From Kaiparowitsia implicata GSE-PSE-MK54-09C (GTDB lineage Bacteria; Cyanobacteriota; Cyanobacteriia; Elainellales; Elainellaceae), in contig JAHHHI010000069.1 of assembly GCA_019359435.1 (NCBI GenBank), positions 1 to 64,000 of the forward strand: a stretch of 64,000 nt of DNA. The letters are read 5' to 3'. Each line of letters starts with the position of its first letter. Positions within the stretch are counted from its first letter, which is position 1. Positions 44,045 through 53,566 of the stretch are shown here, piece by piece. A program made the translations under genes and the position numbers. The notes beneath the pieces were generated by a model. That model saw only the letters and a list, made by a program, of their open reading frames with translations. It searched no databases and had not been told where the DNA came from.

Positions 44045-46535
44045 CCCGACTTCTGATCCCCAAACGGACATGGACTGGGGGCGGCTGCAAAAGGCACTCG
44101 CGGTTGAGGCTGAGCAGGGGTTTAACGACCTGTTAGGGCGGCAGTATCGCTTTAGCGAGTTTTTGAGCCTAAGCTTGAGCCAATTGCCCGCTGTCTTGCG
44201 ACCCGATGAGCAGCAGCGGCTGAAGGAAATGGCGGGACAATATGGGCAGTATGGCGAGATGACCTTTGCCCAGCGGCAGCACCTCATCGCCGAAACCCGA
44301 CGCACCCTCCACCAAACCCGACGCGCAGTAGAAGAGCGACTGCAGGCGGCACGGTCTGGCGATGCTGCGGGGGCGGCAAAATCCTCCACCAAGCCGCCCC
44401 GCACGGTGCCACTGGTGCAGGGCGATCGCCGCATTGAGCTGGATCAAACGCCGACCTATTTAGCGGGGGTCGGGGCTAAAAACAGCGAGCGCCTAGCCAA
44501 GCTGGGGCTCTCGTCGGTGCGTGATTTGCTGTTTTACTACCCGAGAGACTATATCGACTATGCGCGTCAGGTTAACATTCGCCAAATGCAGGCCGGGGAA
44601 ACCGTCACGCTGATTGGCACCGTCAAGCGCTGCACCTGCTTTAACAGCCCCCGCAACCCCAAGCTGACCATTCTAGAATTGGTGATTCGCGATGCAACGG
44701 GGCAACTGCGGCTGAGTCGCTTTTATGCGGGGCAGCGGTTTCGCAATCGCGGTTGGCAAGAGCAGCAGCGGCGGTTGTATCCTCCTGGCGCGGTGGTGGC
44801 TGCGTCGGGCCTAGTCAAAAAAAGCAAATATGGCATGACGCTGGACGATCCGCAAATTGAGGTGATTGACCACTCCAATGCCTCCATTGAGTCCATGACG
44901 GTCGGGCGAGTGGTGCCGGTGTATCCCTTAACGGACGGTGTTCCAGCAGATGTGGTACGGCGAGCGATCGCCGCCGCCCTGCCAGCGACCGCCCGACTGT
45001 CAGAACCCCTGCCCGAGGGCCTGCGAGAAAAATACGAGTTGATTGGAATTCAACAGGCGATCGCCCACATCCACTTTCCGCCCGAGGCTACCTCCCTTGC
45101 CGCCGCCCGCCGCCGCCTCGTCTTCGACGAATTCTTCTACCTTCAGCTCGGGCTGTTGCAGCGGCGTCAGAATCAGCGTCAGCAGCACACCAGCGCCGTC
45201 CTCGCGCCCACAGGAGAGCTGATCGACCAGTTCCACCGCCAACTGCCCTTTACCTTTACCCAGGCCCAGCAGCGCGTCGTCAACGAAATCTTGACCGATT
45301 TGCAAACCCCGTCCCCCATGAACCGCCTCGTGCAGGGCGATGTGGGGTCGGGCAAAACCGTAGTGGCGGTAGTAGCCATTCTCGCGGCGATTCAGGCGGG
45401 CTACCAAGCCGCGTTGATGGCCCCAACCGAGGTGCTGGCAGAACAGCACTACCGCAAAATTGTGTCTTGGTTCAACCAATTGCACTTGCCAGTGGAGCTG
45501 CTAACCGGCTCTACCAAAGCTGCTAAGCGTCGCCAACTGTTATCTGAACTGGCCACGGGGGAACTGCCGCTGCTGGTCGGCACCCACGCCCTGATTGAAG
45601 ATCCGGTGCAGTTTCAGCAGTTGGGGCTCGTGGTGATTGACGAGCAACATCGCTTTGGGGTGCAGCAGCGGGCACGGCTCCAGCAAAAGGGCGACAATCC
45701 CCATGTGCTTACCATGACGGCGACGCCCATCCCCCGCACGCTGGCGCTGACCATGCATGGTGACTTGGATGTGAGCCAGATTGATGAATTGCCGCCGGGT
45801 CGGCAGGCGATTCAAACCACGATGATGACGGGCAAAGAGCGATCGCACGCCTACGACCTCATGCGGCGCGAAATTGCTCAGGGTCGGCAGGTGTATGTGG
45901 TGCTGCCTCTCGTAGAAGAGTCTGAAAAGCTCGACCTCAAATCTGCCATTGATGAGCACCAGCGGCTCCAAGACGTGATTTTCCCCGAATTTCAGGTGGG
46001 GCTGCTGCATGGGCGCTTGACCTCAGCCGAAAAAGACGAGGCCATTACCCAGTTTCGGGATGGCATAACGCAAATTCTCGTGTCTACCACGGTGGTAGAA
46101 GTGGGGGTGGATGTGCCCAATGCCACCGTGATGATGATTGAGCACGCCGAGCGGTTTGGCCTATCACAATTGCACCAGTTGCGGGGACGGGTCGGACGGG
46201 GTGGGGCTAAATCCTATTGCCTGCTGATGAGCAGCAGCAAGACCGAAACGGCACGACAGCGGCTCAAGGTGCTAGAACAGTCGCAGGATGGCTTTTTTAT
46301 TGCAGAAATGGATATGCGGTTTCGTGGCCCGGGCGAGGTGCTCGGCACACGCCAGTCGGGCCTGCCTGATTTTGCCCTGGCAAGCTTGGTCAATGACCAG
46401 GCCGTGCTGCAACTGGCGCGAGAGGCGGCTGAGGCCGTAATGCAGGCAAACCCTACCCTGACGGGCTGGGATGCAATGCAGCTAGAGTTGCGCTACCGCT
46501 ACCAAAAGCTCATGGGAGGCACAATCCTCACATGA
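44034..46535 (+). CDS. recG: ATP-dependent DNA helicase RecG
   Basis: An 833-residue branch-migrating helicase acting on stalled forks. It has an N-terminal extension of about 130 residues typical of cyanobacteria, then the wedge/OB domain (VTLIGTVKRC...). Helicase motif I is LVQGDVGSGKTVVAVV (K441), II is VVIDEQHRFG (536-539 DEQH), III MTATPIPRTLALT and VI QLRGRVGRG. The ATG at 44034 lies inside the 3' end of the previous gene and follows GGT. The stop overlaps the traX-like start (ATGA). Confidence 0.96.
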   Translation: MTNNPTSDPQTDMDWGRLQKALAVEAEQGFNDLLGRQYRFSEFLSLSLSQLPAVLRPDEQQRLKEMAGQYGQYGEMTFAQRQHLIAETRRTLHQTRRAVEERLQAARSGDAAGAAKSSTKPPRTVPLVQGDRRIELDQTPTYLAGVGAKNSERLAKLGLSSVRDLLFYYPRDYIDYARQVNIRQMQAGETVTLIGTVKRCTCFNSPRNPKLTILELVIRDATGQLRLSRFYAGQRFRNRGWQEQQRRLYPPGAVVAASGLVKKSKYGMTLDDPQIEVIDHSNASIESMTVGRVVPVYPLTDGVPADVVRRAIAAALPATARLSEPLPEGLREKYELIGIQQAIAHIHFPPEATSLAAARRRLVFDEFFYLQLGLLQRRQNQRQQHTSAVLAPTGELIDQFHRQLPFTFTQAQQRVVNEILTDLQTPSPMNRLVQGDVGSGKTVVAVVAILAAIQAGYQAALMAPTEVLAEQHYRKIVSWFNQLHLPVELLTGSTKAAKRRQLLSELATGELPLLVGTHALIEDPVQFQQLGLVVIDEQHRFGVQQRARLQQKGDNPHVLTMTATPIPRTLALTMHGDLDVSQIDELPPGRQAIQTTMMTGKERSHAYDLMRREIAQGRQVYVVLPLVEESEKLDLKSAIDEHQRLQDVIFPEFQVGLLHGRLTSAEKDEAITQFRDGITQILVSTTVVEVGVDVPNATVMMIEHAERFGLSQLHQLRGRVGRGGAKSYCLLMSSSKTETARQRLKVLEQSQDGFFIAEMDMRFRGPGEVLGTRQSGLPDFALASLVNDQAVLQLAREAAEAVMQANPTLTGWDAMQLELRYRYQKLMGGTILT

Positions 46536-47188
46536 GGACACCTCTGCCGCTGACGAATTTTCACATCAAGCTGTTGGCCGCATTGCTAATGGTGATTGAC
46601 CACACCGGCTTGGTGCTGTTTGATAACAGTGCCACGATGCGGTTTATCGGCCGGTTTAGCTTTCCGCTGTTTGCTTGGCTGTTGGTGCAGGGCGAGGCCC
46701 ATACAGGACGATTTGGCCGCTATGCGCTCCGGCTGCTGCTGTTTGGCCTGATCTCTCAACCCTTCTATCATTTGACCTTTGGCACGACCGGGCTAGAGTT
46801 AAATATTTTATTCACGCTGCTGCTTGGGTTGTTGTGCTTGCGGGGGGCACGGCGCTACCCTCAGAGCCTGTGGGCTATTTGGTTGGTGGGTGCGGCGATC
46901 GCCCAATTACTCAACGTCAACTATGGGGCCTATGGCATTGGGGCGATCGCCCTCATCCGCTACTATCGCCGCGATGGCCGCCGCGATTCGCTCTGGTGGC
47001 TCGCGTGGATTGGGCTACACCTACTGTCATTTTATGAGTATGGCCCTAGCCAATTTCCAGCGATGGCGTCTCCTGTATTCTTTGAACTAGCCAATCAACA
47101 ACCCGGTGCCAAAGCTCGCTGGTTCTACTGGTTTTATCCGGTGCACCTGCTGGCGATTTGGCTAATCGAACGATACATCTGGCCCTAG
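46532..47188 (+). CDS. TraX family membrane protein
   Basis: A 218-residue integral membrane protein of the TraX family, named after the F-plasmid pilin acetylase. It shows NFHIKLLAALLMVIDHTGLV, then RFIGRFSFPLFAWLLVQG and the C-terminal WFYWFYPVHLLAIWLI, the family block. Seven to eight helices are expected. In chromosomal bacteria the role is unknown; an acyl transfer to an envelope molecule is a possible but unproven inference. ATGA overlap with recG. Confidence 0.88.
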   Translation: MRTPLPLTNFHIKLLAALLMVIDHTGLVLFDNSATMRFIGRFSFPLFAWLLVQGEAHTGRFGRYALRLLLFGLISQPFYHLTFGTTGLELNILFTLLLGLLCLRGARRYPQSLWAIWLVGAAIAQLLNVNYGAYGIGAIALIRYYRRDGRRDSLWWLAWIGLHLLSFYEYGPSQFPAMASPVFFELANQQPGAKARWFYWFYPVHLLAIWLIERYIWP

Positions 47189-48017
47189 GGATCAACGATC
47201 CTGCACAGGTCGAGTTAATTAAACCGCGAGGGCGTGTCATCAATTCCAACCAAAAGCCTTATGCTATGAGCGTTACCACGCCCGACCCAAAAACCAGGCT
47301 AGGGGCTGTGACTGTTGATTTCTGGAATAATCAGAGGCTAATTGATGACAGCCCCTAATGTGGTGGAATTTTTAGCATAGCAAGAGTCCCACAACACCTA
47401 CACATCAACCCGTGCTGTGAGACGCTTTAGACGCGATGGAACAGGGCTTGGGGTGCAGAGTGCTCCCAGACTTCACAAAATTAACCGTGCAAACCGTAGC
47501 GCATTTTCTATACTGAGTGCCAACACCCTGGGCAGTAGTTCTCTCGGCGCTGTTCGGCTAAAGCTGGGAAGCCTAGAGCCATGCCCCAGGAATGACGCCT
47601 GCGGTGAGAAAGACCGATGACGTGAATCTGTTCTAACTCTTAGGCATCTGGAGTGCCCTGCGCCAAGCCGGATGATTGAGGTTGATTTCTTGGGCGATCG
47701 CCCCAACCACTCAGCGTTTTATAGATTCCTTATCGATCACTGTCAGGATGAGGGCTGCTCACCTGCCTAATTGATACCTGTGGCATAAGGAGCGATAGTT
47801 AAGCCCTGGATAGGTTGTAGGCTGGTGTCCTTAGCACAGTTCATCGGAAAAAACCTGGCTCAAGGTTCCGGGCAGTTTGGCAAACTGAGCGGAAATAAAC
47901 ATAAAGGCTCAAAAAGCAGGAGGATTCGGCAAGTTTCTAAAGATATATATCGAGAATAGGTAAATCTTGTTATGATATCGCGTGATATTTGTGTGGTGTG
48001 GTGTGAGAGGAATACGG
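47189..48017. other. Long spacer between traX and murC
   Basis: 829 bp. The frames present are short and lack motifs. Features seen: an AT-rich promoter-like stretch at about 47940-47990 holding the dyad ATATC-GCGT-GATAT (47975-47988), and HIP1 sites near 47695. The dyad lies 30 bp before murC and could be a binding site. Nothing else recognised. Confidence 0.4.
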
Positions 48018-49565
48018 ATGTTGAATCCTGTTGATTTGAATGGGAAACCCTTCCATTTCATCGGCATTGGTGGCATAGGCATGTCTGCGCTTGCCTATGT
48101 GTTGGCCAAGCGAGACGTGCCAGTTTCAGGGTCAGACATACATCTCAATGATGTAATGAAGCGGCTGCAACAGCAGGGGGCGCAAATCTTCTTGGGGCAG
48201 CAGGCAGAGAATTTAGATTATTACTGCTCACCTGAGACGAGGAATTCTAAGGCGGAGAATGGAGCGATCGCCCCTAGCGTTTCTTCTAACCCAGCATCGC
48301 ACTTGACCACGGGCAGTGTTCTCCCTCCGCAGATAGAGCCTGTGCACCTGCCTCAGGTAATTTGCTCCACTGCTATCAATCCCAACAACCCCGAATATCA
48401 AGCTGCACTTGCCCTAGGCTGCTCGGTATTTCACCGCTCAGATTTGCTGGCTGCGCTGATGCACCAGTATCAGGGCATTGCTGTGGCAGGCACCCACGGC
48501 AAAACGACGACCAGCAGCATGATTGGGTATCTGCTATACAAGGCAGGGCTAGATCCCACTATTGTGGTCGGCGGCGAGGTCAATGCTTGGGACGGCAACG
48601 CTCGGGTAGGGCAGGGGCCGCACCTAGTAGCCGAAGCGGATGAATCGGATGGGTCGCTGGTTAAGCTTAAATCGCACATTGGCATCATCACCAATATTGA
48701 GCTAGACCACCCCGATCACTACGCCACACTTGAGGAGGTGATCCAGACCTTTAAAGCATTTGCTGCCAATTGCCATACGTTGATTGGCTGCATCGACAGC
48801 GATGCGGTGCAGAGCCAGTTAACGCCTCAGATTACCTACAGCCTGCATCCCGAAGCCGAGGCCGACTACTGGGCAGACCAGCTTGTGCATCATGTAGATG
48901 GCACCACTGCTCGCATTTGGGAGCGGGGCAAACTGTTGGGGCATCTGCGCTTAACCCTGTTGGGTCGGCATAACGTCAGCAATGCCTTGGCGGCGATCGC
49001 CGTCGGGCGGCATCTAGGGCTAGCCTTCGAGCAAATTGCCGATATTCTTGCCACCTTTGAGGGTGCTCGTCGCCGGTTTGAGCGCCGGGGCGAATATCAC
49101 CGCATTCTGTTTGTGGATGACTACGGCCACCATCCCAGCGAGTTGCAGGCCACCATTGGTGCAGCCCGACTTAAAATCGATGCGCCTGATTCTTGCCATC
49201 AGCGCTTGGTGGCCGTATTTCAGCCCCATCGCTACAGCCGCACGCTCACCTTCTTAGATGAGTTTGCCGAGTCATTTGGGGATGCCGATCTGGTGGTGAC
49301 CACTGACATCTATAGCGCTGGAGAGGCCAACCCCGGCACCATCAGCGGGGGGCATCTGGCCGAGGCGATCGCCCACAATCATCCCCATGCTGTCTACCAG
49401 CCCGAACTCAGCGATGTGCTGGACTACCTCAAGCAAGCCTTGACCTCGGGAGATTTGGTGTTGTTTTTGGGTGCAGGAAGCCTCAACCGGGTGATCCCAG
49501 AGTTGATGGCTTATTTTCAAACGCTGGAAGACGATCGTCCGGTTGCGGTCTCCAGCATCGGTTAG
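48018..49565 (+). CDS. murC: UDP-N-acetylmuramate-L-alanine ligase
   Basis: A 515-residue Mur ligase adding L-Ala to UDP-MurNAc, first amino-acid step of peptidoglycan stem synthesis. The N-terminal Rossmann domain starts HFIGIGGIGMSALAYVLAKR. The ATP loop is AGTHGKTTTSSM (K162). DNA-encoded ADESDGSLVKLKSHIGIITN and the C-terminal FVDDYGHHPSEL, FQPHRYSRT and GAGSLN are all present. An insertion of about 45 residues (about 70-115) rich in Ser/Pro interrupts the N-terminal domain between YYCSPET and LPQVICSTAI. The ATG at 48018 with GAGAGG upstream is preferred over GTG at 47982. Confidence 0.97.
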   Translation: MLNPVDLNGKPFHFIGIGGIGMSALAYVLAKRDVPVSGSDIHLNDVMKRLQQQGAQIFLGQQAENLDYYCSPETRNSKAENGAIAPSVSSNPASHLTTGSVLPPQIEPVHLPQVICSTAINPNNPEYQAALALGCSVFHRSDLLAALMHQYQGIAVAGTHGKTTTSSMIGYLLYKAGLDPTIVVGGEVNAWDGNARVGQGPHLVAEADESDGSLVKLKSHIGIITNIELDHPDHYATLEEVIQTFKAFAANCHTLIGCIDSDAVQSQLTPQITYSLHPEAEADYWADQLVHHVDGTTARIWERGKLLGHLRLTLLGRHNVSNALAAIAVGRHLGLAFEQIADILATFEGARRRFERRGEYHRILFVDDYGHHPSELQATIGAARLKIDAPDSCHQRLVAVFQPHRYSRTLTFLDEFAESFGDADLVVTTDIYSAGEANPGTISGGHLAEAIAHNHPHAVYQPELSDVLDYLKQALTSGDLVLFLGAGSLNRVIPELMAYFQTLEDDRPVAVSSIG

Positions 49566-49889
49566 CGTTCGGGGTTTCCCTGAAGGTTACATCTGCTCGC
49601 CCAGTCGGGCATCCTGAGCAAGGAGCGATGACCGCAATGATTGCATCAATTCAGACAGTTGCTAAATATCCATCTGCACTGCTTGTAGCAGATAGTGTTG
49701 TTAGCAGATAGATAGATGGACTGACCCACGGTTTGATGCAATGGTGTCGATAGACGGGGTAGCAGCCCGTGCTCCATTGTCATCACGGCAACCCATTGCG
49801 ACTACCCCAAGCATGATTTAATCCTTGCAGTGGCTTTAGGGGTTGTATCTAGCCATTCTATGTTTAACTAAATTTCGGTGTTCCCGGTT
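49566..49889. other. Spacer between murC and murB
   Basis: 324 bp with no recognised gene. A possible short frame starting near 49628 (GCGATGACCGCAATG) is closed quickly. The spacing is large for genes in the same pathway, so murB may have its own promoter. Confidence 0.4.
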
Positions 49890-50909
49890 ATGACACTCTC
49901 GAAAGACCCCTCGCCCACTCGCGACTCGCGACCCACGATCCCTTCGTTGAACCGGGTCGATCGATTTTGCAATGGCCCTGTGTTAGGCGCGAGGCGATCG
50001 CCCATTCTATTGCCCGAGACCGGGTTGACCATTCAACCCCAGATGGCGCTCAGTAGCTATACCTCTTACCGAGTCGGCGGTGCTGCCGAGTGGTTGGCGG
50101 TGCCCCGCACCTTATCCCAACTGCAAGACGCCGTCACGTGGGCCACCACCCAAGGGGAGCCAATCACGCTGCTGGGCGCAGGGTCAAATTTATTGGTGAG
50201 CGATCGTGGTCTTCCAGGGTTGGTCATTTGCACCCGCCACTTCCGATCGACGCAGTTTGATGCTGAAACTGGACGCATCACCGCCGCCGCCGGAGAGCCG
50301 CTGCCCCGATTGGCGTGGCAGGCCGCTGAGCGAGGGTGGCAAGGCCTAGAATGGGCCGTGGGCATTCCCGGTACAGCAGGCGGTGCCGTCGTCATGAATG
50401 CCGGAGCGCACCAGTCCTGCATGGCCGACATCCTGATCGAAGCTCACATCCTCACGGCGCGGGGCACGCTTGAGATTATTCGCCCAGACCAGATGGGGTA
50501 CGCCTATCGCACCTCGCAGTTGCAGGGCGACCCCACTCGTCTAGTGGCCCAAGCCGTATTCCAACTTCAACCCGGCGCTGAACCCAACACCGTTGCCAAC
50601 ATCACCCGTGATCACAAAGACCATCGCCAAAAGACCCAACCCTACAACCTCCCTAGCTGTGGCAGCGTCTTTCGTAACCCCAGCCCCAAAACTGCTGGCT
50701 GGCTGATTGAACAAAGCGGTCTAAAGGGGTATCAGATTGGCGGAGCCCAAGTGGCACAGCGCCATGCCAACTTTATTTTGAACTGCGGCAACGCTAGCGC
50801 AGGCGACATCTTCCGACTGATGCACCATGTACAGGAGCAAGTCGAGCAGCAGTGGAACCTGCTCTTGCATCCTGAAGTTAAGATTCTGGGCGACTTTCAG
50901 GTGAGCTAG
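49890..50909 (+). CDS. murB: UDP-N-acetylenolpyruvoylglucosamine reductase
   Basis: A 339-residue FAD enzyme reducing UDP-GlcNAc-enolpyruvate to UDP-MurNAc, the step before MurC. The FAD loop is LLGAGSNLLVSDRGLPGLVI; GLEWAVGIPGTAGGAVVMNA and the catalytic Ser region LPSCGSVFRNPSP are present. The C-terminal Glu lies in LLHPEVKILG. An N-terminal Arg/Pro/Ser-rich stretch of about 35 residues precedes the domain. The ATG at 49890 is preferred over GTG at 49878. Placement after murC is common in cyanobacteria. Confidence 0.96.
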   Translation: MTLSKDPSPTRDSRPTIPSLNRVDRFCNGPVLGARRSPILLPETGLTIQPQMALSSYTSYRVGGAAEWLAVPRTLSQLQDAVTWATTQGEPITLLGAGSNLLVSDRGLPGLVICTRHFRSTQFDAETGRITAAAGEPLPRLAWQAAERGWQGLEWAVGIPGTAGGAVVMNAGAHQSCMADILIEAHILTARGTLEIIRPDQMGYAYRTSQLQGDPTRLVAQAVFQLQPGAEPNTVANITRDHKDHRQKTQPYNLPSCGSVFRNPSPKTAGWLIEQSGLKGYQIGGAQVAQRHANFILNCGNASAGDIFRLMHHVQEQVEQQWNLLLHPEVKILGDFQVS

Positions 50910-51182
50910 TAGCGTCCATAACAGGCCGCGTCGTTGAGCTGTCGACAGGCCCAATCTTAGAAGTTGAGGAAAAGTGCTAAGGTTTTAGCAGTGCATTCAG
51001 CCATGGTAGTCAGTGACATTCTGGGCACACTACTATTGCTAAGGGCACGGTAGTGACCCCATAGTTTTGAGCACAAGTAGAGTTGGAAGCAAAATAGAGT
51101 GTGCTTTCAGCTCTAGGGCAGGGATTTAACCCTGGTCATGATATTCCAACCCCTACACACTTCATACGAGCGATATCGAGAT

Positions 51183-51536
51183 ATGACGCAAGGTAAAGGA
51201 TTCGGCGGCTTTGGTCTGGGCAAAATGAAAGAGCTGACCGAAGCCTTCAAAAAAGCCCAGCAGGTTCAAGAAGGTGCCAAGCAGCTTCAGGAAGAACTGG
51301 AGCAAATGGAAATTGAGGGCATTGCAGGTGGTGGTTTAGTTAAGGTCATTTTCAGCGGCAACCAAGAGCCCCGTCGCGTAGAGATTTCCCCCGATGCGCT
51401 GGGTGAAGGAGCCGATGTGCTGTCGGATCTGGTGCTTGCGGCCGCCAAAGATGCCTACGTTAAATCCACTAATACAATGCGCGAACGGATGGAAGATTTG
51501 ACCGGAGGCCTTGGCCTCAACCTGCCGGGCATGTAA
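51183..51536 (+). CDS. YbaB/EbfC nucleoid-associated protein
   Basis: A 117-residue small DNA-binding protein. It has helical [20 protein letters not shown] and the core [20 protein letters not shown] typical of YbaB/EbfC. The Gly-rich N-terminus is [10 protein letters not shown]. It probably forms dimers that bind DNA and shape the nucleoid. The start at 51183 is preferred over 51138, because the longer version adds an atypical 15 residues. A terminator lies 50 bp downstream. Confidence 0.93.
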   Translation: MTQGKGFGGFGLGKMKELTEAFKKAQQVQEGAKQLQEELEQMEIEGIAGGGLVKVIFSGNQEPRRVEISPDALGEGADVLSDLVLAAAKDAYVKSTNTMRERMEDLTGGLGLNLPGM

Positions 51537-51585
51537 GCCCGCGTGTCGTGGATAGAGCCGCGTTCTAAATGTGTCTTTTGGTAAG

Positions 51586-51608
51586 GCCCGTGCTATGCGC
51601 GGGCTTTT
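51586..51608 (+). terminator. Terminator after the YbaB gene
   Basis: GCCCGTGC/GCGCGGGC stem with one wobble and a TAT loop (51586-51604), then TTTT at 51605-51608. Confidence 0.8.
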
Positions 51609-51685
51609 ATGTTTTTTACTGCGGCGGTTTTTTCAACTCAACTTTTGCAGCCGATCAGTTGTAATTCGAGTGAATCGGTTCACTC

Positions 51686-52423
51686 ATGTCAGGTTTATCT
51701 GGTTCTCTGGAGGTTCTCTTGGCTAAAGCTTATGCAGATATTGATCTGGCTCCCTTTATTGACCACACGCTGCTAGTCGTAACGGCGACGCCTCAACACA
51801 TTGCCAAGTGGTGCGACGAAGCGGAACGCTTCAAATTTGCCTCGGTGTGTGTGGCGCCAGTGCATGTGCCTCAAGCGGTTGAACTGCTCCGCACGAGTAA
51901 TACGCTTGTGTCAACTGTGATTGGCTTCCCTACTGGTGCTACAACGTCTGCCGTTAAGCTTTATGAGGCGCAAGAGGCTATTGATCGCGGAGCCGCAGAG
52001 TTGGATGTGGTGATCAATTTAGGCTGGCTAAAGCAGGGAATGTTGGACGATGTGCATCGAGACTTGGCGGCCATTTGTGATCAGGGGCACCCTGTTAAGG
52101 CGATTGTAGAAACGCCGCTGCTGACCGAGGCCGAAAAACAGATTGTGGTGGATATCTGTGTGGATGCAGGTGCGGCCTTTGTTAAAACCTGCACGGGCTG
52201 GAATGGCGGGGTAACGGTGGCAGATGTGGCGCTGCTGAAAGCCGCGGCGAAAGACCGGGTGGCTATTAAAGCGTCGGGGGGGATTCGGACTACAGAACAG
52301 GCGATGGATATGGTGTTAGCGGGGGCTTCTCGGCTGGGCACGTCCTACGGTGCCGCGATTATGAACCCACCCGATATGCTAGAAGAGGAGGAGGGTCATG
52401 AGGTAGATGAGCCTCAGGACTAA
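51686..52423 (+). CDS. deoC: Deoxyribose-phosphate aldolase
   Basis: A 245-residue TIM-barrel class I aldolase splitting deoxyribose-5-phosphate into acetaldehyde and glyceraldehyde-3-phosphate. The Schiff-base Lys is K167 in FVKTCTGW. The proton-relay Asp is in ELDVVINLG and the second Lys in VAIKASGGIR. A GASRLGTSYG phosphate loop follows. The acidic tail EEEEGHEVDEPQD is unusual. recO starts 18 bp downstream, so they may be cotranscribed. Confidence 0.95.
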   Translation: MSGLSGSLEVLLAKAYADIDLAPFIDHTLLVVTATPQHIAKWCDEAERFKFASVCVAPVHVPQAVELLRTSNTLVSTVIGFPTGATTSAVKLYEAQEAIDRGAAELDVVINLGWLKQGMLDDVHRDLAAICDQGHPVKAIVETPLLTEAEKQIVVDICVDAGAAFVKTCTGWNGGVTVADVALLKAAAKDRVAIKASGGIRTTEQAMDMVLAGASRLGTSYGAAIMNPPDMLEEEEGHEVDEPQD

Positions 52424-52441
52424 GTCAATGCAGGGAGCAGC

Positions 52442-53479
52442 ATGGCAGGAACCTATAAGGCTACTGGAATTAACCTGAAGGGGATGCCGTTGGGTGAGAG
52501 CGATCGCCTTCTGACGGTGCTAACGCTGGAATATGGGCTGATTCGGGCGGTGGCGCCGGGCGCGCGCAAGTATGAATCTAGCCTGCGAGGCCGCAGCGGG
52601 CTGTTTGTGGTAAACCAGCTGTTGATGGTTCACGGCAGATCTCTCGACAAAATTATTCAAGCCGAAACCCAAGAGTCGTTTCCGGGGTTGAGTCTAGATT
52701 TGCGCAAGTTGACAGCAGCGCAATATCTGGCAGAACTGGTGCTGTGTCAGGCGTTGAGCGATCAGCCGCAGGCAATGCTGTTTCACCACTTGCTGCACTA
52801 TCTCAGTCGGTTAGACCAACAGCCAGGGAGTGAGGCGCTCCCCTGCTTGGTGCAGGGTATCTATCAATTGCTGACGCTGGCGGGGGTGGCCCCTCGGGTA
52901 CATGTCTGCTGTCTCACTCAGGCAGCTGTGGAGCCTGATTTGACAGATGAACACTGGGCGATCGCCTTCCGGTCAGACTTGGGTGGGCTTGTGATGTTAG
53001 AGCTGGGTTCTCATTCCCTGCGTCATCCTGTTGGGAGTGCTCCGTCGCGGTCGGCCTATGGTTCAGTCAGTGCTCCACCGACGTCCACTGCTAGGCCAAA
53101 GCACCAGGTTCATCGACCCTATCGCGAGGGTGCCGTGCCTTCGGCATCAGGGCGTAATAGCGGAAATCGGTTGCTTCCCCGGGGTGGGGGCGATCGCACA
53201 CCCGATTCTCCTGATATGGTGGTATTGACGGCTCAAGACGTGTGCTTGCTGCAAGCGCTGTCAATTCAGTCTACAGAATCTACGGTTGATCATATGATAT
53301 CTTTGCCTGCTGAGGCTGCTACCGAAACTCAGCAGCAGGAAGTTACGTCGCTGGATCATGAGGCATCGCTAGCGACGTGGTTAACCGTTGAACGGGTGCT
53401 CCGCTACCATGCACAACATCACTTGGAGCGCACCATTCAATCTGCTGCGCTGATTGAGGCTTGCTTTGCGGAGTCCTAA
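52442..53479 (+). CDS. recO: DNA repair protein RecO with in-frame insertion
   Basis: A 345-residue RecO. The OB-fold start YKATGINLKGMPLGESDRLL is followed by GARKYESSLRGRSGLFVVNQ and the helical domain with AQYLAELVLCQAL. RecO loads RecA on SSB-coated DNA. Normal size is about 240-290 residues. Between GGLVMLELGS and VVLTAQDVCLLQAL, about 70-85 extra residues of low-complexity Ser/Pro/Arg sequence (53010-53215) are inserted. The insertion carries small palindromic stretches such as ACCCT-ATCGCG-AGGGT. The zinc-cysteine cluster of enteric RecO is reduced. Downstream, TCTGAGTTAACGG is repeated at 53481 and 53498. Confidence 0.93.
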   Translation: MAGTYKATGINLKGMPLGESDRLLTVLTLEYGLIRAVAPGARKYESSLRGRSGLFVVNQLLMVHGRSLDKIIQAETQESFPGLSLDLRKLTAAQYLAELVLCQALSDQPQAMLFHHLLHYLSRLDQQPGSEALPCLVQGIYQLLTLAGVAPRVHVCCLTQAAVEPDLTDEHWAIAFRSDLGGLVMLELGSHSLRHPVGSAPSRSAYGSVSAPPTSTARPKHQVHRPYREGAVPSASGRNSGNRLLPRGGGDRTPDSPDMVVLTAQDVCLLQALSIQSTESTVDHMISLPAEAATETQQQEVTSLDHEASLATWLTVERVLRYHAQHHLERTIQSAALIEACFAES

Positions 53480-53566
53480 TTCTGAGTTAACGGCAACTCT
53501 GAGTTAACGGATTTGCCTGAGTATGATTTTGAAATTTCGGTTCAACTCGCCTCTGTGTAGTATCCA

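Noticed and set aside
47417-47620. 67-codon frame upstream of murC
   Set aside because: Arg/Ser-rich with no motif; the opposite-strand frame is equally open.
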